Shown: positions 16,347-23,924 of the stretch, piece after piece | Numbering within the stretch: the stretch's first letter is position 1 | Layout of the letters: each line of letters starts with the position of its first letter | From: Tildeniella nuda ZEHNDER 1965/U140 | Lineage (GTDB): Bacteria; Cyanobacteriota; Cyanobacteriia; Leptolyngbyales; Leptolyngbyaceae | Assembly (NCBI GenBank): GCA_019358895.1 | Contig: JAHHIG010000029.1 | Coordinates: 1 to 49,853 of the forward strand | Direction: 5' to 3' | DNA length: 49,853 nt | Program-made: the position numbers and the translations under genes | Notes under the pieces: generated by a model | The model's database searches: none | What the model was told of the DNA's origin: nothing | The model's input: only the letters and a program-made list of their open reading frames with translations

Positions 16347-16516
16347 GCCGCTTCGACCTGAGTTTGAGTCAGTTCGTATTCTTGCATCACAGCTTCTTTG
16401 GACATGCCGCCTGCAAGGGAACCAAGAATGATGGCAATGGGAACGCGAGTACCCGTGATGACAGGCGTACCGTGGTGAATCGCCGAGTCTACGCTAATAT
16501 GGGGTGCGATTTCCAT
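16232..16516 (-). CDS. DUF433 antitoxin-like protein with foreign C-terminal tail
   Basis: Residues 1-65 are a DUF433 protein, a small winged-helix antitoxin-like family: HISVDSAIHHGTPVITGTRV, SLAGGMSKEAVMQEYELTQT and QVEAALIYSTNILK. The usual protein ends shortly after this at 70-80 residues. Here it runs to 94 because the reading frame continues, out of frame, into the pentapeptide-protein remnant (RQRHKFRRSSISSFKKSSDR). DUF433 normally pairs with DUF5615, as at 47622-48208, but here it follows a DUF3368 gene by 14 bp on the same strand. Whether the extended protein is still functional is unknown. Confidence 0.75.
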   Translation of the reverse strand: MEIAPHISVDSAIHHGTPVITGTRVPIAIILGSLAGGMSKEAVMQEYELTQTQVEAALIYSTNILKRQRHKFRRSSISSFKKSSDRSLNAGKAF

Positions 16517-16530
16517 TCCCTTACATCTCC

Positions 16531-17016
16531 CTATTCGCCTACTTCTCGCAGACTATATTCGTATAGTGTTCGCTCAACACGGAAGCCTGCTTGGATAATT
16601 AATTGATCGAGCAACGGTTTTAAGGCTGGGATCAGTCCTTGATCTTTTGCATTGATCAGAATGCCGAGAATTCCTCGTATAGAAAGTCCGTACTGCGTAG
16701 CGATCGATCGTCCCAACCGCTCATCAATCAGCAGACGATCGACCTTTAGTTGAAGAGCAAGGGCGATCGCTTCAGATTCACCATGATCAAGCGTTTGTTG
16801 GAGAATTTGAATCAGTTGAAAGTTGGTGGGTGTTTGAATTTCTAACCACCCCGCTGATACTGATGAAGTAACCATAGGTTGGATTTCGCGCAGGCGCATG
16901 AGTTCATCATAAACAGCAGGCGGAATGACGATTTTTGGGTAGATCTGCTGAAGTAGAGCAATCTTGCCAATGACAGCAAAGTTACTCAATGGCGAAGTAT
17001 TGCTGACAACACGCAT
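16531..17016 (-). CDS. DUF3368 PIN-like toxin component
   Basis: A 161-residue protein of the DUF3368 family, PIN-like nuclease-fold proteins thought to be toxins. Key acidic positions are visible: VSNTSPLSNFA at the N-terminus, LDHGESEAIALALQ near the middle and LLIDERLGRSIATQYGLSIR. Start ATG 17016 overlaps the TAA of the upstream UPF0175 gene by one base (TAATG), indicating translational coupling; an in-frame TTG six bases earlier exists. Family pattern: UPF0175 is the antitoxin and DUF3368 the toxin. Inference only: target RNA unknown. Confidence 0.85.
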   Translation of the reverse strand: MRVVSNTSPLSNFAVIGKIALLQQIYPKIVIPPAVYDELMRLREIQPMVTSSVSAGWLEIQTPTNFQLIQILQQTLDHGESEAIALALQLKVDRLLIDERLGRSIATQYGLSIRGILGILINAKDQGLIPALKPLLDQLIIQAGFRVERTLYEYSLREVGE

Positions 17017-17252
17017 TACCAACCTTCTTCTCGCAGGCTTTTTAGGTCTTGCTTAAGGTCATCTACATCGTAGTGAATGTTAATGCCGCGACTGGCGATT
17101 AATCGTTGAAATTCAATTTGGTGTATCCCAGCGAGTTGGCTGGCGCTGCCGAGGGTGATGCGTTCTTGCTGAAAAAGAGCAATGGCAAGTTCCTGTCGCA
17201 AATCTGCTTCGGTGAGTTGCAAATGGTCTGGTAGGTCGATCGTGATTTGCAT
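17016..17252 (-). CDS. UPF0175 family antitoxin
   Basis: A 78-residue protein with the family's ITIDLPDHL opening, LRQELAIALFQQERITLGSA and QLAGIHQIEFQRLIASRGIN, a helix-turn-helix-like segment, then HYDVDDLKQDL at the end. UPF0175 genes sit directly before DUF3368 toxin genes and the stop/start overlap here is the usual arrangement. It is expected to bind both the toxin and the operon promoter. Confidence 0.85.
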   Translation of the reverse strand: MQITIDLPDHLQLTEADLRQELAIALFQQERITLGSASQLAGIHQIEFQRLIASRGINIHYDVDDLKQDLKSLREEGW

Positions 17253-17263
17253 ATTTAATCTCT

Positions 17264-17443
17264 TTATGAAGGTATATCGAAAGCTAGAACTGTCAGGAGC
17301 AATTTACGATCGTGGTCGTCTGGATGGTGAACAATAAACCGAAACTGAGTTTCTGCGTCAATAGCCACTTCTCGCACAAAATTGGGGTGTTCCCGAACTG
17401 CTTGGGTTGTCTGATTCAAAACAGCAATAAAGTTTTGTTTTGA
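17264..17443 (-). pseudogene. 5'-truncated gene remnant upstream of the toxin-antitoxin pair
   Basis: A 59-codon open stretch with strongly protein-like text (FIAVLNQTTQAVREHPNFVR, IDAETQFRFIVHHPDDHDRK, LLTVLAFDIPS) ending in TAA 17264-17266, 11 bp before UPF0175. It is bounded upstream by an in-frame TAA and has no ATG, so it is the tail of a truncated gene or a 5'-deleted operon member. Family not recognised. Confidence 0.5.
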
Positions 17444-17698
17444 TTAAATATTAGCATTGCAAGCTTTGTATCATGTCGCGCATCAAGCAGTATGATTGCC
17501 CGTCGAATCTAACCTATGAAGCGGGCAACCGTATTGAGTTAGCCGATTATCGATCCAACCTAGCTCAAAAACAGCGGATGGATTGATATCAGAGACTTTG
17601 GGTATATTTTGAAGGCTAACTTTAAAGTTTACCTTCGGATTTTCTCTTCTTAAGGCGAAATATAAACTAAAATGATATGACATTTGAAGGATTAAACC

Positions 17699-18634
17699 AT
17701 GAATGAACATATCACGGAAGAGAGTTCTGTAGTGAATCTAGAGCGAGAAACAAAAGGTTGGTCTCTTCAAAAATTTCTTCCAAGTCTACAATTATTAGTG
17801 ACGATTGGGATTGCAGTAGGTGGATTTCTGGTAAGTACGAAAGTTGATACAACCAAATTAGAGATTGATAAGGCAAATCAAAAACTCACTGAAATCACAA
17901 CTAAATTTGAGAAAAACAAAAAATTTGCTGATGAAGTCAATACTGCCATTGATCAACTTTCAGGAGAAAAACCAGTCAAGGCTAAAATGACTCTAATCAG
18001 GCTTTACACATTTGCTGATACTGAAAATCCGACTTACAAATATGTTCTAGTTAATCTCGCTTTAGCTAGCGATAAGCCTGAACTTTTAGAAACAATGACT
18101 GCCTTGCTTGAAGGAGATAATCCGCAAGGCATTGATGAAAGTGTCTTTAAAAAATATCCCGTTCTTGCAGCAGCAAGAGCTAAGCTAGCTAGAAAAATCG
18201 AAAAAGAGGGTGCAGTTACTCAACAAGAGTTGAATACTGGTCAACCCATAACTAGTAACAGCCAGAATAAGCCTTCATCAAAAGCAGAGACTTTGGTCAA
18301 AGCAGAGGCTAGTCTTTTAAGTCAGTTGACTTCCAAAGATCTAAAAGGTTGGGTTTTTCTAGGTCGAGCAAATCGTAAAACGAAAACGCTTGAGAGCGAT
18401 ATCATTTCTGGCAGTCAGCTTGATCCCAAGATTAATCAAGAGGTCACAGTGACACAAAGTATCAATATTAGACTGAAACGCCCACCAAATAACTACACTC
18501 TTAACAACCTACCAAAGCTAATCGGCACCTCAAGAAAAGGTTCAAAAGTAAAAATTATTAAGGTTAGCCGAGTTTATTCTGAGAGTGGAAATATTGGCGT
18601 TTGGGCTGAAGTTGAGGTCATCGAAAAAGTTTAG
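17699..18634 (+). CDS. Membrane-anchored coiled-coil hypothetical protein (311 aa)
   Basis: ATG 17699 has aagga ten bases upstream. Residues 25-46 form one membrane segment (FLPSLQLLVTIGIAVGGFLV) that leaves a short N-terminal arm on one side. Residues about 48-80 are predicted coiled coil (KLEIDKANQKLTEITTKFEK). A helical region to residue 175 follows, then a Ser/Gln/Asn-rich linker (SNSQNKPSSKAET), and a compact beta-rich C-terminal domain (LKGWVFLGRANRKTKTLES to IGVWAEVEVIEKV) of SH3-like size. No known family recognised. Base composition is clearly more AT-rich than the chromosomal genes nearby, consistent with the accessory character of the 16-19 kb patch. Topology suggests a surface or periplasmic module; function unknown. 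Confidence 0.75.
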   Translation: MNEHITEESSVVNLERETKGWSLQKFLPSLQLLVTIGIAVGGFLVSTKVDTTKLEIDKANQKLTEITTKFEKNKKFADEVNTAIDQLSGEKPVKAKMTLIRLYTFADTENPTYKYVLVNLALASDKPELLETMTALLEGDNPQGIDESVFKKYPVLAAARAKLARKIEKEGAVTQQELNTGQPITSNSQNKPSSKAETLVKAEASLLSQLTSKDLKGWVFLGRANRKTKTLESDIISGSQLDPKINQEVTVTQSINIRLKRPPNNYTLNNLPKLIGTSRKGSKVKIIKVSRVYSESGNIGVWAEVEVIEKV

Positions 18635-18795
18635 ATTGCATAAAAACTGGCTTCCTACAGTCGATTTGATTTGCATTAACTATACCTGTCCCTAAATCTA
18701 CAAGACTGTGGCTTACTGATTAGAGAACTGTTGTTGTAGGCGCACACCCTATGTCTCGCCAGCACCTTAAACCATTTCTGCTTTTGCGATTCCTA

Positions 18796-18957
18796 TTAGC
18801 GTTGAGCTATTGAGGTGTCTGGGCATTCTTGTACGATCGCCCTCACCTTCAACGGCAACTCAACCTGCGTTGGCGTGTAGCGATCGCCCCAGTCTTGGTT
18901 TGCTGGATCGGGAAGGATGGATTTGAGGTAACGCTGAAAGTCGATCGCATCCGCCAT
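18796..18957 (-). CDS. Possible small protein or N-terminal remnant (53 aa)
   Basis: Reads MADAIDFQRYLKSILPDPAN, QDWGDRYTPTQVELPLKVRA, IVQECPDTSIAQR from ATG 18957 to TAA 18796-18798. The text is coherent and resembles the opening of larger cyanobacterial signalling or NACHT-type proteins (xFxRYLxSI...YTPT), but it stops at 53 residues. No ribosome binding site is evident, so it is most likely the start of a deleted gene. Confidence 0.35.
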   Translation of the reverse strand: MADAIDFQRYLKSILPDPANQDWGDRYTPTQVELPLKVRAIVQECPDTSIAQR

Positions 18958-19065
18958 AAAGAACCAGGCAGCAGAATTTTTCTCCTATCCTACGCATTAA
19001 AGTCGGGCACCTGCCACTTATTCTCGTTCGATCGCGCTTAAGACGGTATGCCTTGTCCGTTTGAA

Positions 19066-19228
19066 TGTGTCGCCTACGATTGCTGCTGCCGTAGAGGCTA
19101 TTCAAATGGCAGCACGAGGCATTAGGACTACGCTTCATCACTGTGCGAATGCGTGTAGTTGCATTACAGGTGTGTCGCCTGCGATCGCTGCTGGCATAGA
19201 GCACATTCAAATGGCAGCACGATACATT
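19066..19228 (+). repeat. Imperfect duplication with 105-bp period
   Basis: A 58-bp unit at 19066-19123 recurs at 19171-19228 with a handful of substitutions. Spacing is exactly 105 bp (35 codons). Both copies keep one frame open (VSPTIAAAVEAIQMAAR / VSPAIAAGIEHIQMAAR) from a TTG at 19061 to 19318, yet no start signal supports a gene. Confidence 0.7.
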
Positions 19229-19506
19229 GTGAATGTACTCTATGGTTTGGCGAAAGCGCGTACTCACGCCAAGCATCTACGGCATGACAACACGAAGGTA
19301 TCATCTGCTCTCAATTAGTTGTGAACCAGATGTGGCTACTTGAGCAATCAACCGTCAATGGTCAGCGCTGAATCTAGAGTTGAAGGCTAAGCCCAAGGCA
19401 TGAACTTGAGCATCCATTTAGTCGCACGTTGGATCGCAAGACTGTGCGCCCCGACAAGGGGTCAAACCAAGTCGAGCTGGGAGCGCTAGGGCGATGATTT
19501 TAGCAA

Positions 19507-19591
19507 CGGAGAGGGGGAGATTCGAACTCCCGTTGGGTTGCCCCAAACCTGATTTCGAGTCAGGCGCATTCGACCACTCTGCCACCTCTCC
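19507..19591 (-). tRNA. tRNA-Ser (anticodon CGA)
   Basis: Minus-strand gene of 85 nt. The acceptor arm ggagagg (from 19591) pairs with cctctcc, and the discriminator is G. The anticodon loop is ctcgaaa, giving CGA which reads UCG. A long variable arm (ttggggcaacccaa) and T-loop gttcgaatc are those of a type II serine tRNA. CCA is not encoded. It lies 65 bp after the comEC stop, on the same strand. Confidence 0.93.
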
Positions 19592-19656
19592 AGAAGGGGC
19601 TTAGTTTCAGTTGTGAGGTACTCCAACAACTAAAAACTAATGGCTAACGATCTATT

Positions 19657-21897
19657 CTACAGGGCAGACGGCGAGTTTTCCTGCGATTCTAAAGTTGTCT
19701 TGAAGCCATCGGCAGGTGTCCACTGGAGCGCACCATCCCGATCGATCGCGTAAAGCTGAATACCGAGTTGCTTAAGCTGTGCTTCGGCTTGGGGATGGAT
19801 TCGACTGGTGGCGATCGCCACTTTTGGTCGTAATACTTGAATGATTTCAGGTTCTAGCCGCTGACCCGACCACAAAAGTACCTGCGTTTCGGACAGGCTC
19901 ACCGTTTGAAGCAGCGTTGCTTGTTCTGGTGGCAGAGTGCCTAACCATGTCCATGTTTGCCCATGTAGATGCAGTGACGCGATTAACGGTGCGGTGCTGA
20001 GCAGTTTAAACTGACTGGAGCCAATCTGAGCGGTTTGTCCGATCGTCAGTGGCGTGGGTTTTACCGTCAGCGAGGCTCCCTGCATTGCAGCTTCATTGAC
20101 GCGATGCAGTTGCGTGATGGGGAGACGCTCCGCAATTTTGCCCCAGCCGCTTGGTCGCTTGGATGGTGCGTCAGCCGCGATCGCCCAGTTAATTTCGTTG
20201 ATTCCTGCCTTTTGTAAAAACGGCAGTACCGCAAAGCCAGCAGTAGAGGCATCCCCACTATTGATGAGTGCTGTGCGTCCAGCATCCTGAAGCACCAGAA
20301 TGGGCTGTCCTGCTGCCAGTAGCGTGACGCGGAAGATGGAAGCGTTTGCCTGCCATGCGGGAACGATCACCAGCCCGATCGCCACCAGCAGCGCCACCCA
20401 CCATTGCCTCTGCCACCAGGGTTGAAGCCAGGTCAGCAAAAGCAGCGCGTAGAGAGCGATCGCGATTACGGTTGGAATGGTGCCCACCGCATAAGCATTT
20501 CCAGGCAATTGGCTGAACCCATCCACCACAAGCATGAGTGCCTGCGTAGGATACTTCAGCAGCCATGCGAGAGCGCTACCAGCAGGCGACCAGAGCAATG
20601 CTGCCAGGGCGCTTGCCATGCCGCCAATGCTGAGAATGGAAATCAGGGGCGTTGTAATCAAGTTGACTAGTACGCTGTAAGGCGACAGCACTCCGAAGGC
20701 AGCAAGCTGAAGCGGTAGTGTCCACAGGTAAGCGGCGATCGGTACTGCAAACAGAGGCGCGATCGCGCTGGGCATCCAATCCAATTGCTTCGTTAGAGCA
20801 GGAACGGTAACCATCAATCCGATCGTTGCCAAAAAGCTGAGCTGAAAGCCCAAGTTCCAGATCCAGAGCGGATTAAACAATAGCAAAAGGACTCCAGTGA
20901 CTAGCAGTGCTCCAAGCGGCTTGACTTTGCGTTCCAACCAGAGCGCGGTTAAACCACCAAAGCCCATGATTGCCGCACGGAGCACCGCAGGCTGAATGCC
21001 CGTGAGTCCGACAAACACCAGTAGCGCCGCTGTACCTGCGAAGAACTGTACCTTGGTTGAAAAGCGACGGGTTAACGCCAGCACGACACCCAAAATGAGC
21101 GACGACTGGAAGCCTGATGCTGCCAGCGCATGAGCGAGTCCCGCACGAGTAAACTGATCTTTCAAGTCAAAGGGCAGATCGACTCCGCGACTACCTAACA
21201 CCATGGCGCTGACCAATGCTCCAGCGGGACTACCGAGCCAGAGAATCTGCGATCGCATCACCCGTTGCCGGATCTGCCACCAACCCCAGCGCGATCGAGC
21301 CTCCATCACCTCGGTCTGTTTGCCCCGCATCCCCGCAAAGCAACCTTCTTGCCTGAGATACGCCTGAAAATCAAAGCCACCGGGGTTCGTGGCAGGCTGC
21401 GGCAAGTACAAAGCACCCATCACCTTCACCAGTTGTCCCGGATAAAGCCCTGTTGCCTGGAGTAGCGGCACCGTGACGTAAAGCTGACCCGTTGGAGCTT
21501 TATCATCCACGTACTGCACTTCGCCGCTGACCGAATTGACCTGCCTCACCGTCAACCAAAACTGTGCCTTTTGACTGCGGGTTAGCTGTGGCACGCTGTC
21601 TACCTCACCCACAACAACCCATTCCTGCTTCGGCGCATTTGCAGGTGGAATGAGGCGACTAATTTCGGTAGCGGCTGGTTGCGGTGTGCGCATCTGAAAA
21701 TATAGTCCAGCAACCAGCCCTATCAGCCCAGCCGCCAGCCAAACCCATCGCTTTGGTGCCGATCGCCAGACGTGCTTGATACCAAACGATAGCCCTACGC
21801 CCAAAACCAAGATGCCATAGCTACCGTAGGGCACCTTCGTCAACAGCAGCCCTAAGATGTATGCCAAACACAAAACCACTGCACCCATAGCAGTCAT
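19657..21897 (-). CDS. comEC: ComEC/Rec2-type DNA uptake channel protein
   Basis: A 746-residue inner-membrane protein of the ComEC family that passes single-stranded DNA during natural transformation. N-terminal spans and an OB-like part precede the competence domain, whose signature VSAMVLGSRGVDLPFDLKDQ, FTRAGLAHALAASGFQSSLI and LVFVGLTGIQPAVLRAAIMG is well conserved. The C-terminal region (about residue 530 on) occupies the place of the beta-lactamase-like nuclease domain but has INSGDASTAGFAVLPFLQKA and INWAIAADAPSKRPSGWG where HxHxDH should be. No zinc ligands are visible, so nuclease activity is unlikely. ATG 21897 is preferred over in-frame TTG 21918. Heptamer repeats lie upstream. Confidence 0.88.
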   Translation of the reverse strand: MTAMGAVVLCLAYILGLLLTKVPYGSYGILVLGVGLSFGIKHVWRSAPKRWVWLAAGLIGLVAGLYFQMRTPQPAATEISRLIPPANAPKQEWVVVGEVDSVPQLTRSQKAQFWLTVRQVNSVSGEVQYVDDKAPTGQLYVTVPLLQATGLYPGQLVKVMGALYLPQPATNPGGFDFQAYLRQEGCFAGMRGKQTEVMEARSRWGWWQIRQRVMRSQILWLGSPAGALVSAMVLGSRGVDLPFDLKDQFTRAGLAHALAASGFQSSLILGVVLALTRRFSTKVQFFAGTAALLVFVGLTGIQPAVLRAAIMGFGGLTALWLERKVKPLGALLVTGVLLLLFNPLWIWNLGFQLSFLATIGLMVTVPALTKQLDWMPSAIAPLFAVPIAAYLWTLPLQLAAFGVLSPYSVLVNLITTPLISILSIGGMASALAALLWSPAGSALAWLLKYPTQALMLVVDGFSQLPGNAYAVGTIPTVIAIALYALLLLTWLQPWWQRQWWVALLVAIGLVIVPAWQANASIFRVTLLAAGQPILVLQDAGRTALINSGDASTAGFAVLPFLQKAGINEINWAIAADAPSKRPSGWGKIAERLPITQLHRVNEAAMQGASLTVKPTPLTIGQTAQIGSSQFKLLSTAPLIASLHLHGQTWTWLGTLPPEQATLLQTVSLSETQVLLWSGQRLEPEIIQVLRPKVAIATSRIHPQAEAQLKQLGIQLYAIDRDGALQWTPADGFKTTLESQENSPSAL

Positions 21898-22055
21898 GAA
21901 GCACCCCGATCGCAGCAAGAAAAACTACGTTAAGAGTGCCCAACAGGGATAGAAGGTTTGAGTTTTGAGCGGAAACAGTTTTTGGTTGTTAGTGGTCAGT
22001 GCCTGAGTCATTCCTGAGCACTTACTCCCCACTCCCAATGCTGTTGCTTCTTCTG

Positions 22056-22127
22056 CCCTACTCCCTACTCCCTACTCCCTACTCCCCACTCCCCACTCCC
22101 CACTCCCCACTCCCTACTCCCTCTCTG
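22056..22127 (+). repeat. Heptamer array (ACTCCCT / ACTCCCC)
   Basis: About ten consecutive heptamers in the spacer between DUF4079 and comEC, with a short outlier at 22024-22035. Same unit type as the array inside the PlsY/PEP fusion gene. Confidence 0.9.
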
Positions 22128-22130
22128 CCT

Positions 22131-22610
22131 TCAAAGTGACAGCCCTAGCTTCACTCCCAGCACGGTATGAATGATGAGAAGACCAAGCGTTACCGTGCCT
22201 AAAGAGGCGTGGAACATGCGTAAACCAGGCTTGTCACCCCAAAAGTCGGCAAGTGAGAGTGTGCTGCTGATTGATAGAAGGGCGATCGCGGTGGTACCCG
22301 TCCAGAAATGAGGGCTTTCGAGAATCGGTTCTTGCTGCATCACCAGCGATAGCACCCCGCCCGTGTAGCCCAGGGCAAGAAACAAAAACATCAGGGGAGC
22401 CAGTTTGCGGTGGTCTGCCCGATGTTTAGCAGCAATGTCTTTATCACTGGCAAGCCGTCCGCGCCAACCAGCATACGCGACGTAGCTACCCATCACGAAG
22501 ATCACAATGCCCATCATGGCGGGATGTCCCCAATGGGTGATGGGTTCGGGAATGCCCAGAGCGCGAAACCAGGCGGCGATCGGCTCCAGCAGTTCACTCA
22601 ACGTCGTCAT
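22131..22610 (-). CDS. DUF4079 family membrane protein (cytochrome b561-like)
   Basis: A 159-residue four-helix membrane protein of the DUF4079 family, common in cyanobacteria and chloroplast-related lineages. Histidines sit in or near membrane segments as in b561-type haem proteins: ITHWGHPAMMGIVIFVMGSY, AAKHRADHRKLAPLMFLFLA, and LRMFHASLGTVTLGLLIIHT. Haem binding is inference from this pattern. ATG 22610 has no strong ribosome binding site. Same strand as comEC but separated by a repeat array, so co-transcription is uncertain. Confidence 0.8.
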   Translation of the reverse strand: MTTLSELLEPIAAWFRALGIPEPITHWGHPAMMGIVIFVMGSYVAYAGWRGRLASDKDIAAKHRADHRKLAPLMFLFLALGYTGGVLSLVMQQEPILESPHFWTGTTAIALLSISSTLSLADFWGDKPGLRMFHASLGTVTLGLLIIHTVLGVKLGLSL

Positions 22611-22734
22611 AGATTGCGCTCGTTCGATGGGGTAAGGCTTGTTAGATTAGTTTACATTTTTAACTTGCGATCGCAGAAGGCAGAGAAGAATTGAGTGGCG
22701 ATCGCTGACTTACAGCCGTTTTCGTTTGCATTCA

Positions 22735-22765
22735 CTACACCCCATACCCTACACCCTACACCCGT
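22735..22765 (+). repeat. Heptamer array (TACACCC type)
   Basis: Four tacaccc-like units in the spacer between the divergent DUF4079 and PsiE-like genes. Confidence 0.75.
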
Positions 22766-22865
22766 GGTTACAGGCTATGGCTGACCCAATCAGTAATCGC
22801 TGTATTTGCGTCTGTCTCGTGACATCAGGTATTCTCACACCATCAACATTAGTCTTGGTTGAGCG

Positions 22866-23345
22866 ATGCGATTTCGGCGACAACTGCTTCAGCTACAAAT
22901 GGTATTCAGCGATCGCATGGTTCTGAAGGCACTGCGAAGCTTTGAAGGGGTCATTTCTAAGCTGCTGTCGATCGCAATGGTCTTTGTGATTTTGATTGCA
23001 GTCTACGATCTGGCAGATTACCTGGTTACAGATGTCTTTAGTGAACCTCAGGAGCGTTTCAGCACTACATTATTTACCATTTTTGGCTTGTTTCTGAATA
23101 TTTTGATTGCGCTAGAAATTTTAGAAAATATTACAGCCTATCTGAAAAATCACGTGATTCAGGTTGAGTTGGTCATTGTCACCTCGCTGGTAGCAGTGTC
23201 TCGAAAAATCATCATCCTGGATTTGCAGAAAACGGCTGGCTTAGACCTGATTGCACTGGCAGCAGCCGTTCTCTCGCTTTCCATCAGCTACTGGCTGGTG
23301 CGGGGAACGAACCGTCGTTCCAAGCCTCATGATGATGAGACTTGA
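22866..23345 (+). CDS. PsiE-like phosphate-starvation-inducible family membrane protein
   Basis: A 159-residue protein with four membrane segments (LLSIAMVFVILIAVYDLADY, TTLFTIFGLFLNILIALEIL, VELVIVTSLVAVSRKIIILD, LIALAAAVLSLSISYWLVRG) and the family features ENITAYL and the VELVIVTxLVAVxRKIIILD stretch. In enterobacteria PsiE is induced by phosphate limitation; in cyanobacteria the role is not established. ATG 22866 is used, but ATG 22902 or 22917 would give a protein nearer the usual N-terminus and no ribosome binding site decides between them. No Pho box was recognised upstream. Confidence 0.75.
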   Translation: MRFRRQLLQLQMVFSDRMVLKALRSFEGVISKLLSIAMVFVILIAVYDLADYLVTDVFSEPQERFSTTLFTIFGLFLNILIALEILENITAYLKNHVIQVELVIVTSLVAVSRKIIILDLQKTAGLDLIALAAAVLSLSISYWLVRGTNRRSKPHDDET

Positions 23346-23365
23346 GTTGGAGGTGAAGAATAAGT

Positions 23366-23393
23366 TTTGGGGTGTAGGGTGTAGGGTGTAGAG
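23366..23393 (+). repeat. Heptamer array (GGGTGTA)
   Basis: Three to four ggtgtag units between the PsiE-like and NarM genes, 16 bp before the NarM start. Confidence 0.8.
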
Positions 23394-23408
23394 AAATACA
23401 GCTGGCGT

Positions 23409-23861
23409 ATGACTCAGTTTTTTCAATTTGAGGCAGATTTTGTGGAGTCGCTGCGTTGCATTCCAATGCAGGTACGACTAAAACTTGATACCTGCGGTGT
23501 GAAGCTGAAACTGGCGCACTGGCATCAGTTTAACCAGGACGATCGCCAAGCGCTGATTGAGCTGCCCTGCGAAACCGCAGCAGACGTACAGAGCTATCGC
23601 CAGTTTCTGGAGCAACGGCTGCAAGAGCGCACAGGCACAGCGGCTTCAATGTTGACGATCGATCCCGCTCCGGCGTGGCTCGATTCAACCATCATTCCAG
23701 AGAGCGTACAGGCAAAAGCTGAAGCAAGTGGTGTTGCGATCGCGATCGATCAGTGGGCACAACTGATTCCTGTAGAACGCTTTGCACTCATCAAGCTCAG
23801 CCGTTCCAGCCACGAAAACGCAAATTTTCTACCAGCGCTAAGGGAATTCCATTTAGTCTGA
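23409..23861 (+). CDS. narM: Nitrate reductase associated protein
   Basis: A 150-residue protein that matches the cyanobacterial NarM family in its opening (FFQFEADFVESLRCIPMQVR, LKLDTCGVKLKLAHWHQF) and in its general length. NarM is needed for ferredoxin-dependent nitrate reductase NarB to become active. No narB, nirA or transporter gene is next to it in the window, unlike the usual nitrate-assimilation cluster. No NtcA site of the GTAN8TAC form was found just upstream; the nearest candidate has a six-base spacer. It is followed directly and in the same frame by a truncated binding-protein gene. Confidence 0.85.
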   Translation: MTQFFQFEADFVESLRCIPMQVRLKLDTCGVKLKLAHWHQFNQDDRQALIELPCETAADVQSYRQFLEQRLQERTGTAASMLTIDPAPAWLDSTIIPESVQAKAEASGVAIAIDQWAQLIPVERFALIKLSRSSHENANFLPALREFHLV

Positions 23862-23924
23862 TGGCAAAGGCAGAAGTTTCCTGTCAGCAGCAACAGGCAC
23901 AGCGATCGCCTGCGATCACAGTCG

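Larger units (their letters stand above)
18635..19506. other. Gene-poor stretch with remnants
   Basis: No intact gene of convincing quality is present apart from a possible small reverse gene (18796-18957) and an internal duplication (19066-19228). HIP1 sites are frequent. Several mid-length open frames overlap in both directions but none has a start signal, codon pattern or recognisable motif. Confidence 0.5.

Noticed and set aside
18860-19276. 138-aa reverse open frame
   Set aside because: Its Cys/Arg/His-rich translation is the antisense of the 105-bp-period duplication and overlaps the more plausible 53-aa reading in another frame.
23383-23400. NtcA-like GTA...TAC near narM
   Set aside because: The spacer is six bases rather than eight and it overlaps the heptamer repeat.
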